The translations under genes and the position numbers were made by a program. Of a DNA stretch of 64,000 nt, positions 27,011 through 35,614 are shown piece after piece (position 1 is the stretch's first letter; every line of letters starts with the position of its first letter). Source of the stretch: Amycolatopsis xylanica (GTDB lineage: Bacteria > Actinomycetota > Actinomycetes > Mycobacteriales > Pseudonocardiaceae); assembly GCF_900107045.1 (NCBI RefSeq), contig NZ_FNON01000002.1:744001-808000 (forward strand), read 5' to 3'. Under the pieces are notes generated by a model that was not told the DNA's origin, made no database searches, and was given only the letters and a program-made list of their open reading frames with translations.

Positions 27011-28968
27011 GCGGCGGGCAGTACAAGTACCTGTTCACCCCGCTCAAGCTGGGGCCGGTCACGGTGAAGAACCGGGTGGTGTTCTCCGCGCACCTGACCA
27101 ACTACGCCGAGGACGGTCACCCGAGCGAGCAGCACGCGGCGTACTACGCGGCGCGCGCGGTCGGCGGGGCCGGGCTGATCATCACCGAGGAACACTCGAC
27201 GCATCCGACGGACTGGCCGTACGAGAAGCTGATCCACGGTTTCAATCCGTCTGTGGTGCCTGGATACCGGCGGATCACCGAGGCGGTGCACGCGCACGGG
27301 GTGCCGATTTTCGCGCAGCTCAACCACAATGGCGGGCAGGCGTCGAGCATGTACTCGCGACTGCCGGTTTGGGCACCGAGCCCGGTGGCCGACCCGATGT
27401 TCCGCGAAGTCCCCAAGGCCGTCTCGCAGCGGGAGATCGCGGAGATCGTCCGCGGGTACGCGATCGTGGCCGAGCATTGTGCTCAGGGCGGCTTCGACGG
27501 GATCGAGTTGCAGTGCTCGCACTCGTCGATCGTGCGCGGTTTCCTCTCTCCCGCGACGAATATCCGGACCGACGACTACGGCGGCAGCCTGGAGAACCGG
27601 TCGCGGCTGCTGATCGAGATCGTCGAAGCGGTGCGCGCGGCGATCGGCCCCGGGCTGGCGCTCGGGGTGCGGATCTGCGGCGACGAGCTGATCGACGGCG
27701 GCACGACGATCGACGAGGCGGTGCGGATCGCGCAGCTCGTCGAGGCGACCGGCAAGGTCGACTACATCAACACCTCGATCGGCGTGGCGACCGCGACGCT
27801 GTACATGATCGAGGCGTCGATGCACATCCCGCCCGGCTACGCGATGTTCATCCCGAGCGCGATCAGGGACAAGGTGCGGATCCCGGTGGTCGGCGTCGGC
27901 CGGTTCAAGGACCCGGTGCAGGCGGACCGCGCGCTCGCCGAGGGGCATTGCGACCTGATCGGTGTCGTGCGCGGGCAGATCGCGGACCCGGATTTCGTGC
28001 GCAAGGCGCGGGCCGGGCATGCCACGGACATCCGGACTTGTCTTTCGTGCAACCAGGAATGCGTGGGGCGGATGGGCCTCAACCGCTGGCTCGGCTGCAT
28101 CGAAAACCCGCGCACCGGCAAGGAAGCGACCCCGTTGCCGATGCCGTCCGTGCGTCCGCGGAACGTGCTGGTCATCGGCGGCGGCCCAGCTGGCCTGCAA
28201 GCCGCTTCGACGGCCGCGCAACGCGGGCATCGCGTCACGCTGGTCGAGAAGGCTTCGCAAACCGGCGGTCAAGTGGCTTTGGCCGCGAGCGTGCCCTCGC
28301 GAGCGGAGTTCCTGGACGTCACCCGGAACCTGCACGCCGAGTGCCGGCGCTACGGTGTCGAGATCCGCACGGGCGTCGACGCCGATCTGGACCTGGTGCG
28401 CCGAGAACGCCCCGACGCGGTGGTGCTGGCGACCGGCGCGCACGCGGACCGGCCGTGGTGGGCGGGCTCGCTGGAGCGGATCGTGGACGTGCGCGCCGTG
28501 CTCGACGGCTCGGTCAGTCCACAAGGGACTGTCGTGCTCGTCGACGACCTCGGCTTCCACCAGGCGACGTCGACCGCGGAACTGCTCGCCGACCGCGGCT
28601 GCTCGGTGCGCGTGATCACCTCGGGCATGGTCGTCGGCCAGGACCTCGGCATCACGCTCGACATGGAGACCTGGAACGTCCGCGCCGACGCCAAGGGCAT
28701 CGGCCAGCAAACCGATCTGGTCGTGATGGGCGCCTCTGCGTCCGAGGACGGCGGCGTCACGCTGCAGGTGCTGCGGCACACCACGGGCGAGAACCTGGAG
28801 ATGACGGCCGACTGGGTCGTGCTCGCCGTGCACGCGCGTCCCGCCGACGAGCTCTGGGCCGAACTGTCCACAATGGATCTCAAGTCCTATCGCGTCGGCG
28901 ACTGCCTCACCCCGCGCCGAGCCCATGCCGCGGTCATCGAAGGCCACCGAGCGGGAGCGTCACTGTGA
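27007..28968 (+). CDS. Mycofactocin-system FadH/OYE-family oxidoreductase 2
   Basis: A 653-residue three-part flavoenzyme. The OYE barrel runs from about residue 7 to 340 (KYLFTPLKLGPVTVKNRVVF, GVPIFAQLNHNGGQ, RTDDYGGSLENRSR). The 4Fe-4S motif is TCLSCNQEC with a later GCIENP cysteine. The FAD/NAD half starts at NVLVIGGGPAGLQAAS. All four cluster ligands are present, unlike in its neighbour. ATG 27007 overlaps the previous stop (ATGA). It probably reduces an enone or enoyl substrate, or passes electrons within the operon's redox chain. Confidence 0.88.
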   Translation: MSGGQYKYLFTPLKLGPVTVKNRVVFSAHLTNYAEDGHPSEQHAAYYAARAVGGAGLIITEEHSTHPTDWPYEKLIHGFNPSVVPGYRRITEAVHAHGVPIFAQLNHNGGQASSMYSRLPVWAPSPVADPMFREVPKAVSQREIAEIVRGYAIVAEHCAQGGFDGIELQCSHSSIVRGFLSPATNIRTDDYGGSLENRSRLLIEIVEAVRAAIGPGLALGVRICGDELIDGGTTIDEAVRIAQLVEATGKVDYINTSIGVATATLYMIEASMHIPPGYAMFIPSAIRDKVRIPVVGVGRFKDPVQADRALAEGHCDLIGVVRGQIADPDFVRKARAGHATDIRTCLSCNQECVGRMGLNRWLGCIENPRTGKEATPLPMPSVRPRNVLVIGGGPAGLQAASTAAQRGHRVTLVEKASQTGGQVALAASVPSRAEFLDVTRNLHAECRRYGVEIRTGVDADLDLVRRERPDAVVLATGAHADRPWWAGSLERIVDVRAVLDGSVSPQGTVVLVDDLGFHQATSTAELLADRGCSVRVITSGMVVGQDLGITLDMETWNVRADAKGIGQQTDLVVMGASASEDGGVTLQVLRHTTGENLEMTADWVVLAVHARPADELWAELSTMDLKSYRVGDCLTPRRAHAAVIEGHRAGASL

Positions 28969-30011
28969 TCGCCCTGATCCCGGTCCGCGACGGCACCCTC
29001 CCCGCCGGAGCCGACGAAGCCTGCGCCGAAGCGTCCGGCCACGCGCTCCTGATCGGCTCAGGCACCCACGCCGCGGCCGACGCCCTGACCTCCCTGCGCC
29101 ACGCCATCCTGGCCGAAGCGGGCGACTACGCCCCCGCCGCCTGGGCAACCGCCCTGGCCTCCCATTTCCGCAGCTCAGAGCCCCCCTACGTAGTAAGTTC
29201 GCCCCCCGCCCACCCTGGGGGCCAGCCCTACAACAGTCTATCGGCCCCGACCCCCACCCCAGGCCCATCAACAGGAGTTGTCCACACCCCAGGCCAACTG
29301 TGGATAACCGACAAATCCCCAGGTCAGGGCCTCATTCTCCCCGCCTCTCCCGACGGTCGAGACCTCGCTCCACGGATTGCCTTCGCACTCGACATCCCCC
29401 TGCTCGCCGGCGCGATCGAGATCCACCGGACCGGCGCGAGGCTCGCGAGGTGGGGATCGAAAACCATGGTCGACGTCGAGGTCGACGGACCGTTCGTGGC
29501 CACGTTGGTCCCGGGCGTCCGCACAGTCGAAAGAGCCTCCGAAAACACACGCGAAAAACTCAACTGGCCGGAGCAGGACGCACAGGACGCCGAGGTGCTC
29601 GAAGTGCTTCCCCCGGACCCGAAGACGGCCGACCTCGCGGAGGCGCCTCGGATTCTCGGAGCCGGAGCGGGGCTTACGAAGAACAACGGCAAGGAAGCCA
29701 TCGAGTTGCTTGAGAAGGTCGCGGACGCGCTGCAAGCGTCTGTCGGCGCGACGCGGGTGGTCACCGATGCCGGGCATGCGAGTTATCAGCGGCAGATCGG
29801 GACCACGGGGGTCGTCGTCGATCCCGAGTTGTACATCGCGTTCGGGATATCCGGGGCCGCGCAGCACATCGGCGGGCTCGGTGCGCCGAAGCACGTGGTC
29901 AGCGTCAACACCGATCCGAGCTGCCCGATGACCGCGATGGCCGATCTCGGCATCGTCACGGACGCGACCGCGTTGCTCGAGGAACTCGCCAAGGAGATCA
30001 CGCATGAGTGA
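28965..30011 (+). CDS. Electron transfer flavoprotein alpha subunit, with internal insertion
   Basis: A 348-residue ETF-alpha. The FAD-binding C-terminal domain is clear: GAGAGLTKNNGKEAIELLEK, VTDAGHASYQRQIGTTG, LYIAFGISGAAQHIGGL, VSVNTDPSCPM. In the N-terminal domain, residues about 70-122 form a Pro/Ser-rich stretch with no counterpart in the family, placed between SHFR and LILPASPDGRDLAP. Its DNA (about 29172-29330) looks like non-coding sequence, including TTGTCCAC and GTGGATAAC. GTG 28965 overlaps the preceding gene by four bases. It pairs with the ETF-beta gene at 31647. Confidence 0.88.
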   Translation: MIALIPVRDGTLPAGADEACAEASGHALLIGSGTHAAADALTSLRHAILAEAGDYAPAAWATALASHFRSSEPPYVVSSPPAHPGGQPYNSLSAPTPTPGPSTGVVHTPGQLWITDKSPGQGLILPASPDGRDLAPRIAFALDIPLLAGAIEIHRTGARLARWGSKTMVDVEVDGPFVATLVPGVRTVERASENTREKLNWPEQDAQDAEVLEVLPPDPKTADLAEAPRILGAGAGLTKNNGKEAIELLEKVADALQASVGATRVVTDAGHASYQRQIGTTGVVVDPELYIAFGISGAAQHIGGLGAPKHVVSVNTDPSCPMTAMADLGIVTDATALLEELAKEITHE

Positions 30012-31344
30012 GCACGCGGGTCCGGCGACCAAGACCGCGACGCCCAGCACGAGCGCCGTGACCTTCGACGTCGTGGTCGTCGGCGCGGGCCCGGCCGGGT
30101 CGGCCGCCGCGCTGGAACTCGCCAGGCAGGGCCATCGGGTCGCGCTGGTCGAGCGCGGCGCGTTCCCCGGCGCGAAGAACGTCTACGGCGGCGTGATCTA
30201 CGGCCGCATCCTCGACGAGCTGATCCCGAACTGGTGGGAAGAAGCGCCGATCGAACGCTGGGTGACCCGGCGCCAGACCATGCTGATGACGCCGACCCAG
30301 TCGCTCACGGTCGACTTCCGCACCGAGAACTGGGGCAAGCCGCCGTACAACGGCGCCACGGCGCACCGCGCCAAGTTCGACGCCTGGCTCGCGTCGAAGG
30401 CCGAGGAGGCCGGCGCCGAGCTGATCACGTCGACCGTGGTCACCGGCCTGCTCACCGAGAACGGCCGCGTCGTCGGCGTCCGCACGGACCGCCCGGAGGG
30501 CGACTTCAAAGCCCAGATCGTCATCGCGTGCGACGGCGTGAACTCGTTCCTCGCCAAGCAAGCGGGCATGTACCCGGACGGCCAGGTGCACCACACCACG
30601 CTCGGCGTCAAGGAAACCCTCGCACTGCCAAGGGAAACCATCGAAGAGCGGTTCGGCGTCAGCGGCACCGACGGCGTCGACATCGAACTCGTCGGCGGCA
30701 CCAGGGGCATCGCGGGCGGCGGTTTCCTCTACACCAATCTCGACTCGATCAGCGTCGGCGTCGTGCTGAGCCTGACCGAACTCGGCAAGGCCAAGGTCCG
30801 CCCGGAGGAGCTCATCGCCGACCTCAAACGCCATCCGGCCATCGCGCCGCTGGTCAAGGGCGGCGAGCTGATCGAGTATGCCGCGCACCTCATCCCCGAG
30901 GGCGGCTACAAGACCATGCCGAAGCTGACCGGCGACGGCATCCTCGTCACCGGCGACGCCGCCGCGATGTGCCTGGCGGCCGGGATCTGGCTGGAGGGCG
31001 TCAACTTCGCCATCGGCTCCGGCATGTACGCGGGCCGCGCCGCAGCTGAGGCGCTGAGCAACAACACGACTGACCTGTCCGGTTACGAGCGCAGGCTGCA
31101 CGAGTCGTTCGTGCTCGCCGACCATCGCAAGCTCAAGGGCGCGCCGGAGCTGCTCCTCGGCGACCGCGTGCAGAACAAGTACCCGGCGATGATCTGCGAC
31201 CTGGTCGAGAACCTTTTCCAGGTCACGAATCCGGAGCCGAAACCCGGTCTGCGCAAGCTGCTGCGGCGTGGCACGAAACAACACGGCATCCGGCTGCGCG
31301 ACCTGGCGAAGGACGCGATCACCGGGTTCCGGGCGTACGGATAG
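30004..31344 (+). CDS. ETF:quinone oxidoreductase-like flavoprotein (FixC type)
   Basis: A 446-residue FAD dehydrogenase of the FixC/ETF-QO family: VVVVGAGPAGSAAALELARQ, FPGAKNVYGGVIYG, then DGILVTGDAAAMCLAAGIW and LEGVNFAIGSGMYAGR. In the fix system it receives electrons from ETF and passes them to quinone together with the FixX ferredoxin. ATG 30004 overlaps the ETF-alpha gene by eight bases. Its presence in a mycofactocin operon points to membrane electron delivery. Confidence 0.9.
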   Translation: MSEHAGPATKTATPSTSAVTFDVVVVGAGPAGSAAALELARQGHRVALVERGAFPGAKNVYGGVIYGRILDELIPNWWEEAPIERWVTRRQTMLMTPTQSLTVDFRTENWGKPPYNGATAHRAKFDAWLASKAEEAGAELITSTVVTGLLTENGRVVGVRTDRPEGDFKAQIVIACDGVNSFLAKQAGMYPDGQVHHTTLGVKETLALPRETIEERFGVSGTDGVDIELVGGTRGIAGGGFLYTNLDSISVGVVLSLTELGKAKVRPEELIADLKRHPAIAPLVKGGELIEYAAHLIPEGGYKTMPKLTGDGILVTGDAAAMCLAAGIWLEGVNFAIGSGMYAGRAAAEALSNNTTDLSGYERRLHESFVLADHRKLKGAPELLLGDRVQNKYPAMICDLVENLFQVTNPEPKPGLRKLLRRGTKQHGIRLRDLAKDAITGFRAYG

Positions 31345-31352
31345 GCGGGCCG

Positions 31353-31643
31353 ATGGACTACCCAGAGATCTCCTTCGAGGACCGGATGTCCACAGTGGAC
31401 TTCCAGGTCTCGCAGCGTGCGCATATCGAGGTCGACTCCGAGATCTGCAACTCCTGCACCACCCGCGAGTGCGTGCACGCGTGCCCGGCGAACCTGTTCG
31501 TGCCCACCACCGACGGCGGCATCCTGTTCAACTACGAGCAGTGCTTCGAGTGCGGCACCTGCTACCTGCTCTGCAACAAGCAGGGCGCGATCAGCTGGAC
31601 CTACCCCGACGGCGGCGACGGCGTCACCTTCCGGAAGGGGTGA
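31353..31643 (+). CDS. Ferredoxin-like protein (FixX type)
   Basis: A 96-residue ferredoxin-like protein with one block CNSCTTRECVHACP and a second block CFECGTCYLLCN, giving Cys sets for an Fe-S cluster as in FixX or the ETF-QO tail. It starts eight bases after the FixC-like gene and is expected to form the quinone-reducing unit with it. Confidence 0.9.
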   Translation: MDYPEISFEDRMSTVDFQVSQRAHIEVDSEICNSCTTRECVHACPANLFVPTTDGGILFNYEQCFECGTCYLLCNKQGAISWTYPDGGDGVTFRKG

Positions 31644-31646
31644 GCC

Positions 31647-32426
31647 GTGCTGATCGTGGTCGCTCTGCGCTGGATCGAGTCGCTCACCAGCGGACTCGGC
31701 GCCGCCGACGAGTGCGCGCTCGAGCACGCGCTGAGGCTGGCCGAGCAGCTCGACGCCCAGACGCTGGCCGTCACCGCGGGCCCCGAACCCGCTGAGGCCG
31801 TACTGCGAACCGCGCTCGCCTCGGGCATCGGCGACGCGGTGCGCGTCGACCTCACCGAGGACGAGACCGACGACGGTTCCCGCGTCGCCAAGGCGCTGGC
31901 CGACGCCATCCCGGCGCCCGATCTCGTGCTCTGCGGCGATCACTCGGCCGACCGCGGCACCGGCGCCACCCCCGCGTTCCTCGCGGCGGCGCTCGGCGCG
32001 CGCCAAGCACTCGGCGCGCTCTCGCTTACCTGGGACGGAAAACTGCTGGTAGAGCGCCGTCTCGATGGCGGCCGACGTGAACGCCTCGCAGTCGGCCTGC
32101 CCGCGGTCTGCTCGGTCGAGCCCGCCGACGTGCGTCTGCGCCGCGCGTCGCTCCCCGGCCTGCTCGCCGCACGCAAGGCGGCTATCACCGTCCACAAAGC
32201 TCTGTCCACAAGAGACGATCGGATCACCGTCGAGCGCACGCGGCGGTTCAGCCCGCGCACCCGGCGCGTGCCGCCGCCGGAGGGCGCTGAGCCGCACACC
32301 CGGCTGCTCGCGCTGACCGGCGCGCTCGCCGAGCACGACCCACCCCGGCTCGTGCACCCGGCCGACGCCAAGGCCGGAGCCGCCGAACTGCTCGCCTACC
32401 TGCGGCAACACGGGTACCTGGAATGA
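31647..32426 (+). CDS. Electron transfer flavoprotein beta subunit
   Basis: A 259-residue ETF-beta partner of the alpha subunit at 28965. Features: GAADECALEHALRLAEQLDA, DLVLCGDHSADRGTGATPAF, LAAALGARQALGAL, VEPADVRLRRASLPGLLAAR. GTG 31647 is three bases after the FixX stop. It is split from the alpha gene by the FixC/FixX pair, an order close to fixA-like modules. AMP/FAD binding is inferred from family. Confidence 0.85.
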   Translation: MLIVVALRWIESLTSGLGAADECALEHALRLAEQLDAQTLAVTAGPEPAEAVLRTALASGIGDAVRVDLTEDETDDGSRVAKALADAIPAPDLVLCGDHSADRGTGATPAFLAAALGARQALGALSLTWDGKLLVERRLDGGRRERLAVGLPAVCSVEPADVRLRRASLPGLLAARKAAITVHKALSTRDDRITVERTRRFSPRTRRVPPPEGAEPHTRLLALTGALAEHDPPRLVHPADAKAGAAELLAYLRQHGYLE

Positions 32427-33061
32427 GCGGGATCTTGCTCGTGCCGACCGGCTCGTGCGAGCAGCACGGGCCGCATCTGCCGTTCGACACCGACACCCGG
32501 ATCGCGACCGCGGTCGCCTCGGCAGGCGGCGAACTGGTCGCGCCCGCGCTCGCCTACGGCTCGTCCGGCGAGCACGAGGAGTTCGACGGCACGGTGTCCA
32601 TCGGGCACGAAGCGCTCCGGACGGTGCTGATCGAGTTCGGCCGATCGGCCTGCCGCTGGGCGGACAAGGTCGTGTTCGTCAACGCGCACGGCGGCAACGT
32701 GCCCGCGCTCGTCTCGGCGATCCGGCTGCTGCGGTACGAGCACCGCGAGACCGCCTGGTTCGCTTGTGCGCCAACGGAAGGCGACGCGCACGCCGGGCAC
32801 ACCGAGACCTCGCTGATGCTGGCGATCGCGCCGGAGACAGTCGACATGGGCAAAGCGGCGCCCGGCAACACAACGCCGCTCGAAGACCTGATGCCGTCGC
32901 TGCGCAAGGGAAAGCTGCGTGAGATCAGCCCGAACGGTGTGCTCGGCGACCCGACCGGAGCCACCGCCGAGCACGGCCGCGAACTGCTGGACGCGCTGGT
33001 CACCGGCCTGCGCACGGCGATCGAACGCTGGCAGCCCGACTCGCACGGACGGCTCCGATGA
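32423..33061 (+). CDS. mftE: Mycofactocin precursor peptidase MftE
   Basis: A 212-residue creatininase-fold metallopeptidase. The metal-binding segments are PTGSCEQHGPHLPFDTD and VNAHGGNVPAL, with a later Glu in HAGHTETSLML. MftE cuts the modified MftA to release the Val-Tyr-derived core. ATG 32423 overlaps the ETF-beta stop by four bases, so the peptidase is translationally coupled to the electron-transfer genes. Confidence 0.94.
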   Translation: MSGILLVPTGSCEQHGPHLPFDTDTRIATAVASAGGELVAPALAYGSSGEHEEFDGTVSIGHEALRTVLIEFGRSACRWADKVVFVNAHGGNVPALVSAIRLLRYEHRETAWFACAPTEGDAHAGHTETSLMLAIAPETVDMGKAAPGNTTPLEDLMPSLRKGKLREISPNGVLGDPTGATAEHGRELLDALVTGLRTAIERWQPDSHGRLR

Positions 33062-33834
33062 CCGTCGCGATCGTCACCGGCGCGGCGCGCGGCATCGGCC
33101 ACGCGACCGTCGAGAAGCTCGCGAAAGATGGCTGGGACGTCGTCGCCGTCGACCTCTGCGCCGATGACCCGCATGTCGGCTACCCACTCGCGACGCGCGC
33201 CGAGCTCTTCGCGCTCGCCGACGCCTGGCCCAACGTCCGCGGCGTCATTGCCGACGTCCGCGACGCCGACGCGCTGACCGGCGCGGTCCACGTCGCGCTC
33301 GACGAGTTCGGCCGGATCGACGCCGCGATCGCGGCCGCCGCCATCATCGCGGGCGGCCAGCCGTTGTGGGAGACCGAGGACAAGGACTGGGACGCGCTGT
33401 TCGACATCGGCGTCCGCGGCGTCGCGAACCTGGCACGCGCGGTCATCCCGGCGATGCTGACCAGCGAAGAGCCGCGGCACGGCCGGTTCGTCGCGCTCGC
33501 GTCGGCGGCCGGGCATCGCGGGCTGTGGCGCCTCGCCGCCTACAACGCGGCCAAGCACGCCGTCGTCGGGCTCGTCCGCGGGCTCGCGACCGATCTGCGC
33601 GGCACCGGGATCACCGCCGTCGCGGTCTCACCCGGTTCGACGGACACGCCGATGCTCGCCGCGTCCGCCGATCTCTACGGCCTCGAAGGCATCGGTGAGT
33701 TCGCCCAGCACCAGCTGATCGACCGGATACTGCACCCCGCCGAGATCGCCGAGGTCATCGCGTTCCTGTGCTCGCCGTCGGCGTCGTCGATCACCGGCAC
33801 GGTCGTGCACACCGACGGCGGGTTCACCGCGTGA
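33058..33834 (+). CDS. Mycofactocin-coupled SDR oxidoreductase
   Basis: A 258-residue SDR with TGAARGIGHATVEKL, IDAAIAAAAIIAGGQPLWET, the Ser in ALASAAG, and YNAAKHA. Around residues 40-60 there is an extended loop after the cofactor Asp (DLCADDPHVGYPLATRAEL), a place where mycofactocin-linked SDRs carry an insertion thought to hold NAD tightly. It could be a user of the cofactor or a tailoring enzyme. ATGA overlap with mftE. Confidence 0.87.
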   Translation: MTVAIVTGAARGIGHATVEKLAKDGWDVVAVDLCADDPHVGYPLATRAELFALADAWPNVRGVIADVRDADALTGAVHVALDEFGRIDAAIAAAAIIAGGQPLWETEDKDWDALFDIGVRGVANLARAVIPAMLTSEEPRHGRFVALASAAGHRGLWRLAAYNAAKHAVVGLVRGLATDLRGTGITAVAVSPGSTDTPMLAASADLYGLEGIGEFAQHQLIDRILHPAEIAEVIAFLCSPSASSITGTVVHTDGGFTA

Positions 33835-35216
33835 GGACCGTCCGGCTCGACGCCGGCGTCCGCTGGCTCGACGACGAAACCCTGCTCGGCGGCGCGCCCC
33901 CGCGACTGATGAAGCTCTCGAAAACCGCCCGTGAGCTGCTGAAAGACAACGAACTCACGGTCACGAACCCGGCCACGGCCAAACTGGCCGACCAGCTGCT
34001 CGCGGCGGGCGCCGCGCACCCGAAGAACCAGGCCACGAGCACGCGCCCGGTGTCCGTGGTCATCCCCGTCCACAACCGCGGCGCCGAGTTGCGCCGCCTG
34101 CTCGACGCGCTCGACCTGCCCGCGGGCTCCGAGGTCATCGTGGTCGACGACGCCTCCGACCGGGATAAAGCGGGCTTTATGCCACTCCGGGATAAAGCCC
34201 GCTTTATCCGGCATGAGGTCAACCGGGGGCCCGCGGCGGCGCGGAACACGGGGCTCAAGGCCGCGCGACACGAGATCGTCGCGTTCTTGGATTCGGACGT
34301 CGTGCCCGAGGCGGGCTGGCTGGAGACGTTGCTGGCGCACTTCGACGACCCGCGCGTCGCGCTCGCGGCGCCTCGGATAGTCGGTTTGCGCAAATCCGGT
34401 GAGAACGCGCTGACCAGGTACGAACACGCCAGATCATCGCTCGATCTGGGCCCGGACGAGGCGCTGATCGTCCCCAGGACCAGGGTCGCGTACGTGCCGA
34501 GCGCGGCGATGCTCGTCCGGGTGTCCGCGGTCGGCGGCGGGTTCGCCGAGGAGATGCGGGTGGCCGAGGACGTCGACCTCGTCTGCCGTCTGCACGCCGA
34601 CGGGCACCGGCTCGTCTACGACCCGGCCGCCCGCGTCGCGCACGAGCATCGCGACACACTCGGCCCGTGGCTCGGCCGCAAGGCGTTCTACGGAACCGGC
34701 GCCGCGCAGCTCGCACTCCGACATCCCGGGACGGTCCCGCCGGTCAACCTCTCGGCGTGGGCCGCGGTCGTCTGCGTGCTCCTGACCAGCCAAAAGCGCT
34801 GGGCGACGGCGTTGGCGGCGATCATCACCGCGGTCAGCACCGCCCGTCTCGCCGGTGCACTCAAGATGGTGCGCGAGCCGCTGAAAACGGCCGTGCGGCT
34901 CAACGCGATGACGCTCACTGGCGCCGCCTGGCAGACCGCGGGCGCGTTGACCAGGCACTGGTGGCCGCTCGCGCTGGCAGGCGCGCTCTTCTCGCGCCGG
35001 ATCCGGCGTGCGATCGCCGTCGCCGCGCTGGCCGAGGGTGTCGCCGATTGGTGGCAGCACCGGGGGGAACTCGACCCGGTCCGCTACCTCGTGTTCCACC
35101 GGATCGACGATCTCGCGTACGGCGGCGGGCTGTGGTGGGGCGCCGTACGGCACCGCACCACAGCACCGCTTCAGCCGAGGGTCACGCGGGGACCCAGGCG
35201 CCGATCACCGGATTGA
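33831..35216 (+). CDS. mftF: Mycofactocin glycosyltransferase MftF
   Basis: A 461-residue GT2-family enzyme that adds glucose units to mycofactocin. The GT-A core has VSVVIPVHNRGAELRRLLDA, VVDDAS, FLDSDVVPEAGW and EEMRVAEDVDLVCRL; the C-terminal part has several hydrophobic segments. GTG 33831 overlaps the SDR stop by four bases. Between VVDDAS and RHEVNRG, the loop is encoded by a 52-base palindromic repeat (34160-34211). The 3' end overlaps the convergent YciI gene by 35 bases. Confidence 0.93.
   Translation: MRTVRLDAGVRWLDDETLLGGAPPRLMKLSKTARELLKDNELTVTNPATAKLADQLLAAGAAHPKNQATSTRPVSVVIPVHNRGAELRRLLDALDLPAGSEVIVVDDASDRDKAGFMPLRDKARFIRHEVNRGPAAARNTGLKAARHEIVAFLDSDVVPEAGWLETLLAHFDDPRVALAAPRIVGLRKSGENALTRYEHARSSLDLGPDEALIVPRTRVAYVPSAAMLVRVSAVGGGFAEEMRVAEDVDLVCRLHADGHRLVYDPAARVAHEHRDTLGPWLGRKAFYGTGAAQLALRHPGTVPPVNLSAWAAVVCVLLTSQKRWATALAAIITAVSTARLAGALKMVREPLKTAVRLNAMTLTGAAWQTAGALTRHWWPLALAGALFSRRIRRAIAVAALAEGVADWWQHRGELDPVRYLVFHRIDDLAYGGGLWWGAVRHRTTAPLQPRVTRGPRRRSPD
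34160..34211. repeat. Family D palindrome inside mftF
   Basis: Two units, CGGGATAAAGCGGGCTTTAT and GATAAAGCCCGCTTTATCC, face each other around GCCACTCCG to give a near-perfect hairpin inside the coding frame (codons about 110-127). The reading frame is intact. The same sequence family occurs between genes at 60718. Confidence 0.8.
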
Positions 35217-35460
35217 AGCCGCGGATGGTCCGCTCGGCGACCGCGCCCTCGAGGTAGTACGGGTCCTGGTTGATGATGTCGAGCAACGCGGTCTCGTCCT
35301 CGGCCTGATACAGCGTCACGCCGCCGGTGCCGTCGGCGAGCGGGCCGGCGACCGCCACCACGCCGTCGTCGGCCAGCTTGGTGAGGAATTCACGGTGCCG
35401 TGGCCGGACATCGCCGTACTTCTCTTGCACATAACGGATTTCGACGAAGAACCAGGCCAT
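35182..35460 (-). CDS. YciI-family protein
   Basis: A 92-residue ferredoxin-like-fold protein. YciI features: REFLTKLADDGVVAVAGPLA, GGVTLYQAEDETALLDIINQ, DPYYLEGAVAERTIRGFNPV. The start is ATG 35460. The family has a conserved His-Asp pair but no general function. Its 3' end overlaps mftF by 35 bases on the other strand. Confidence 0.85.
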   Translation of the reverse strand: MAWFFVEIRYVQEKYGDVRPRHREFLTKLADDGVVAVAGPLADGTGGVTLYQAEDETALLDIINQDPYYLEGAVAERTIRGFNPVIGAWVPA

Positions 35461-35490
35461 GACATCTCCTCGACAGTGCGGGCGGTACGT

Positions 35491-35535
35491 TGAGACGCTA
35501 CCGAGCCATGCCCAGCCCGTGAGCTGGGCGTCTCA
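35491..35535. promoter_or_regulatory. Nested inverted repeat upstream of the sigma factor gene
   Basis: TGAGACGC (35491) pairs with GCGTCTCA (ending 35535), enclosing CCCAGC-CCGTGA-GCTGGG. It lies between the divergent YciI and sigma factor genes. It could be a regulator site or an RNA hairpin in a leader; nothing further can be said. Confidence 0.4.
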
Positions 35536-35614
35536 CAATTTGAACTGTGGCAATACCCGGGCGACCCGATAGGCTGAGCGGGCGGATATCCAGGGTCAAC
35601 GACAGGCGGGGCAC

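Noticed and set aside
25220..28947. Two long minus-strand open frames opposite the OYE genes
   Set aside because: Both are antisense shadows of clear flavoenzymes, with His/Arg-rich composition and no motifs.
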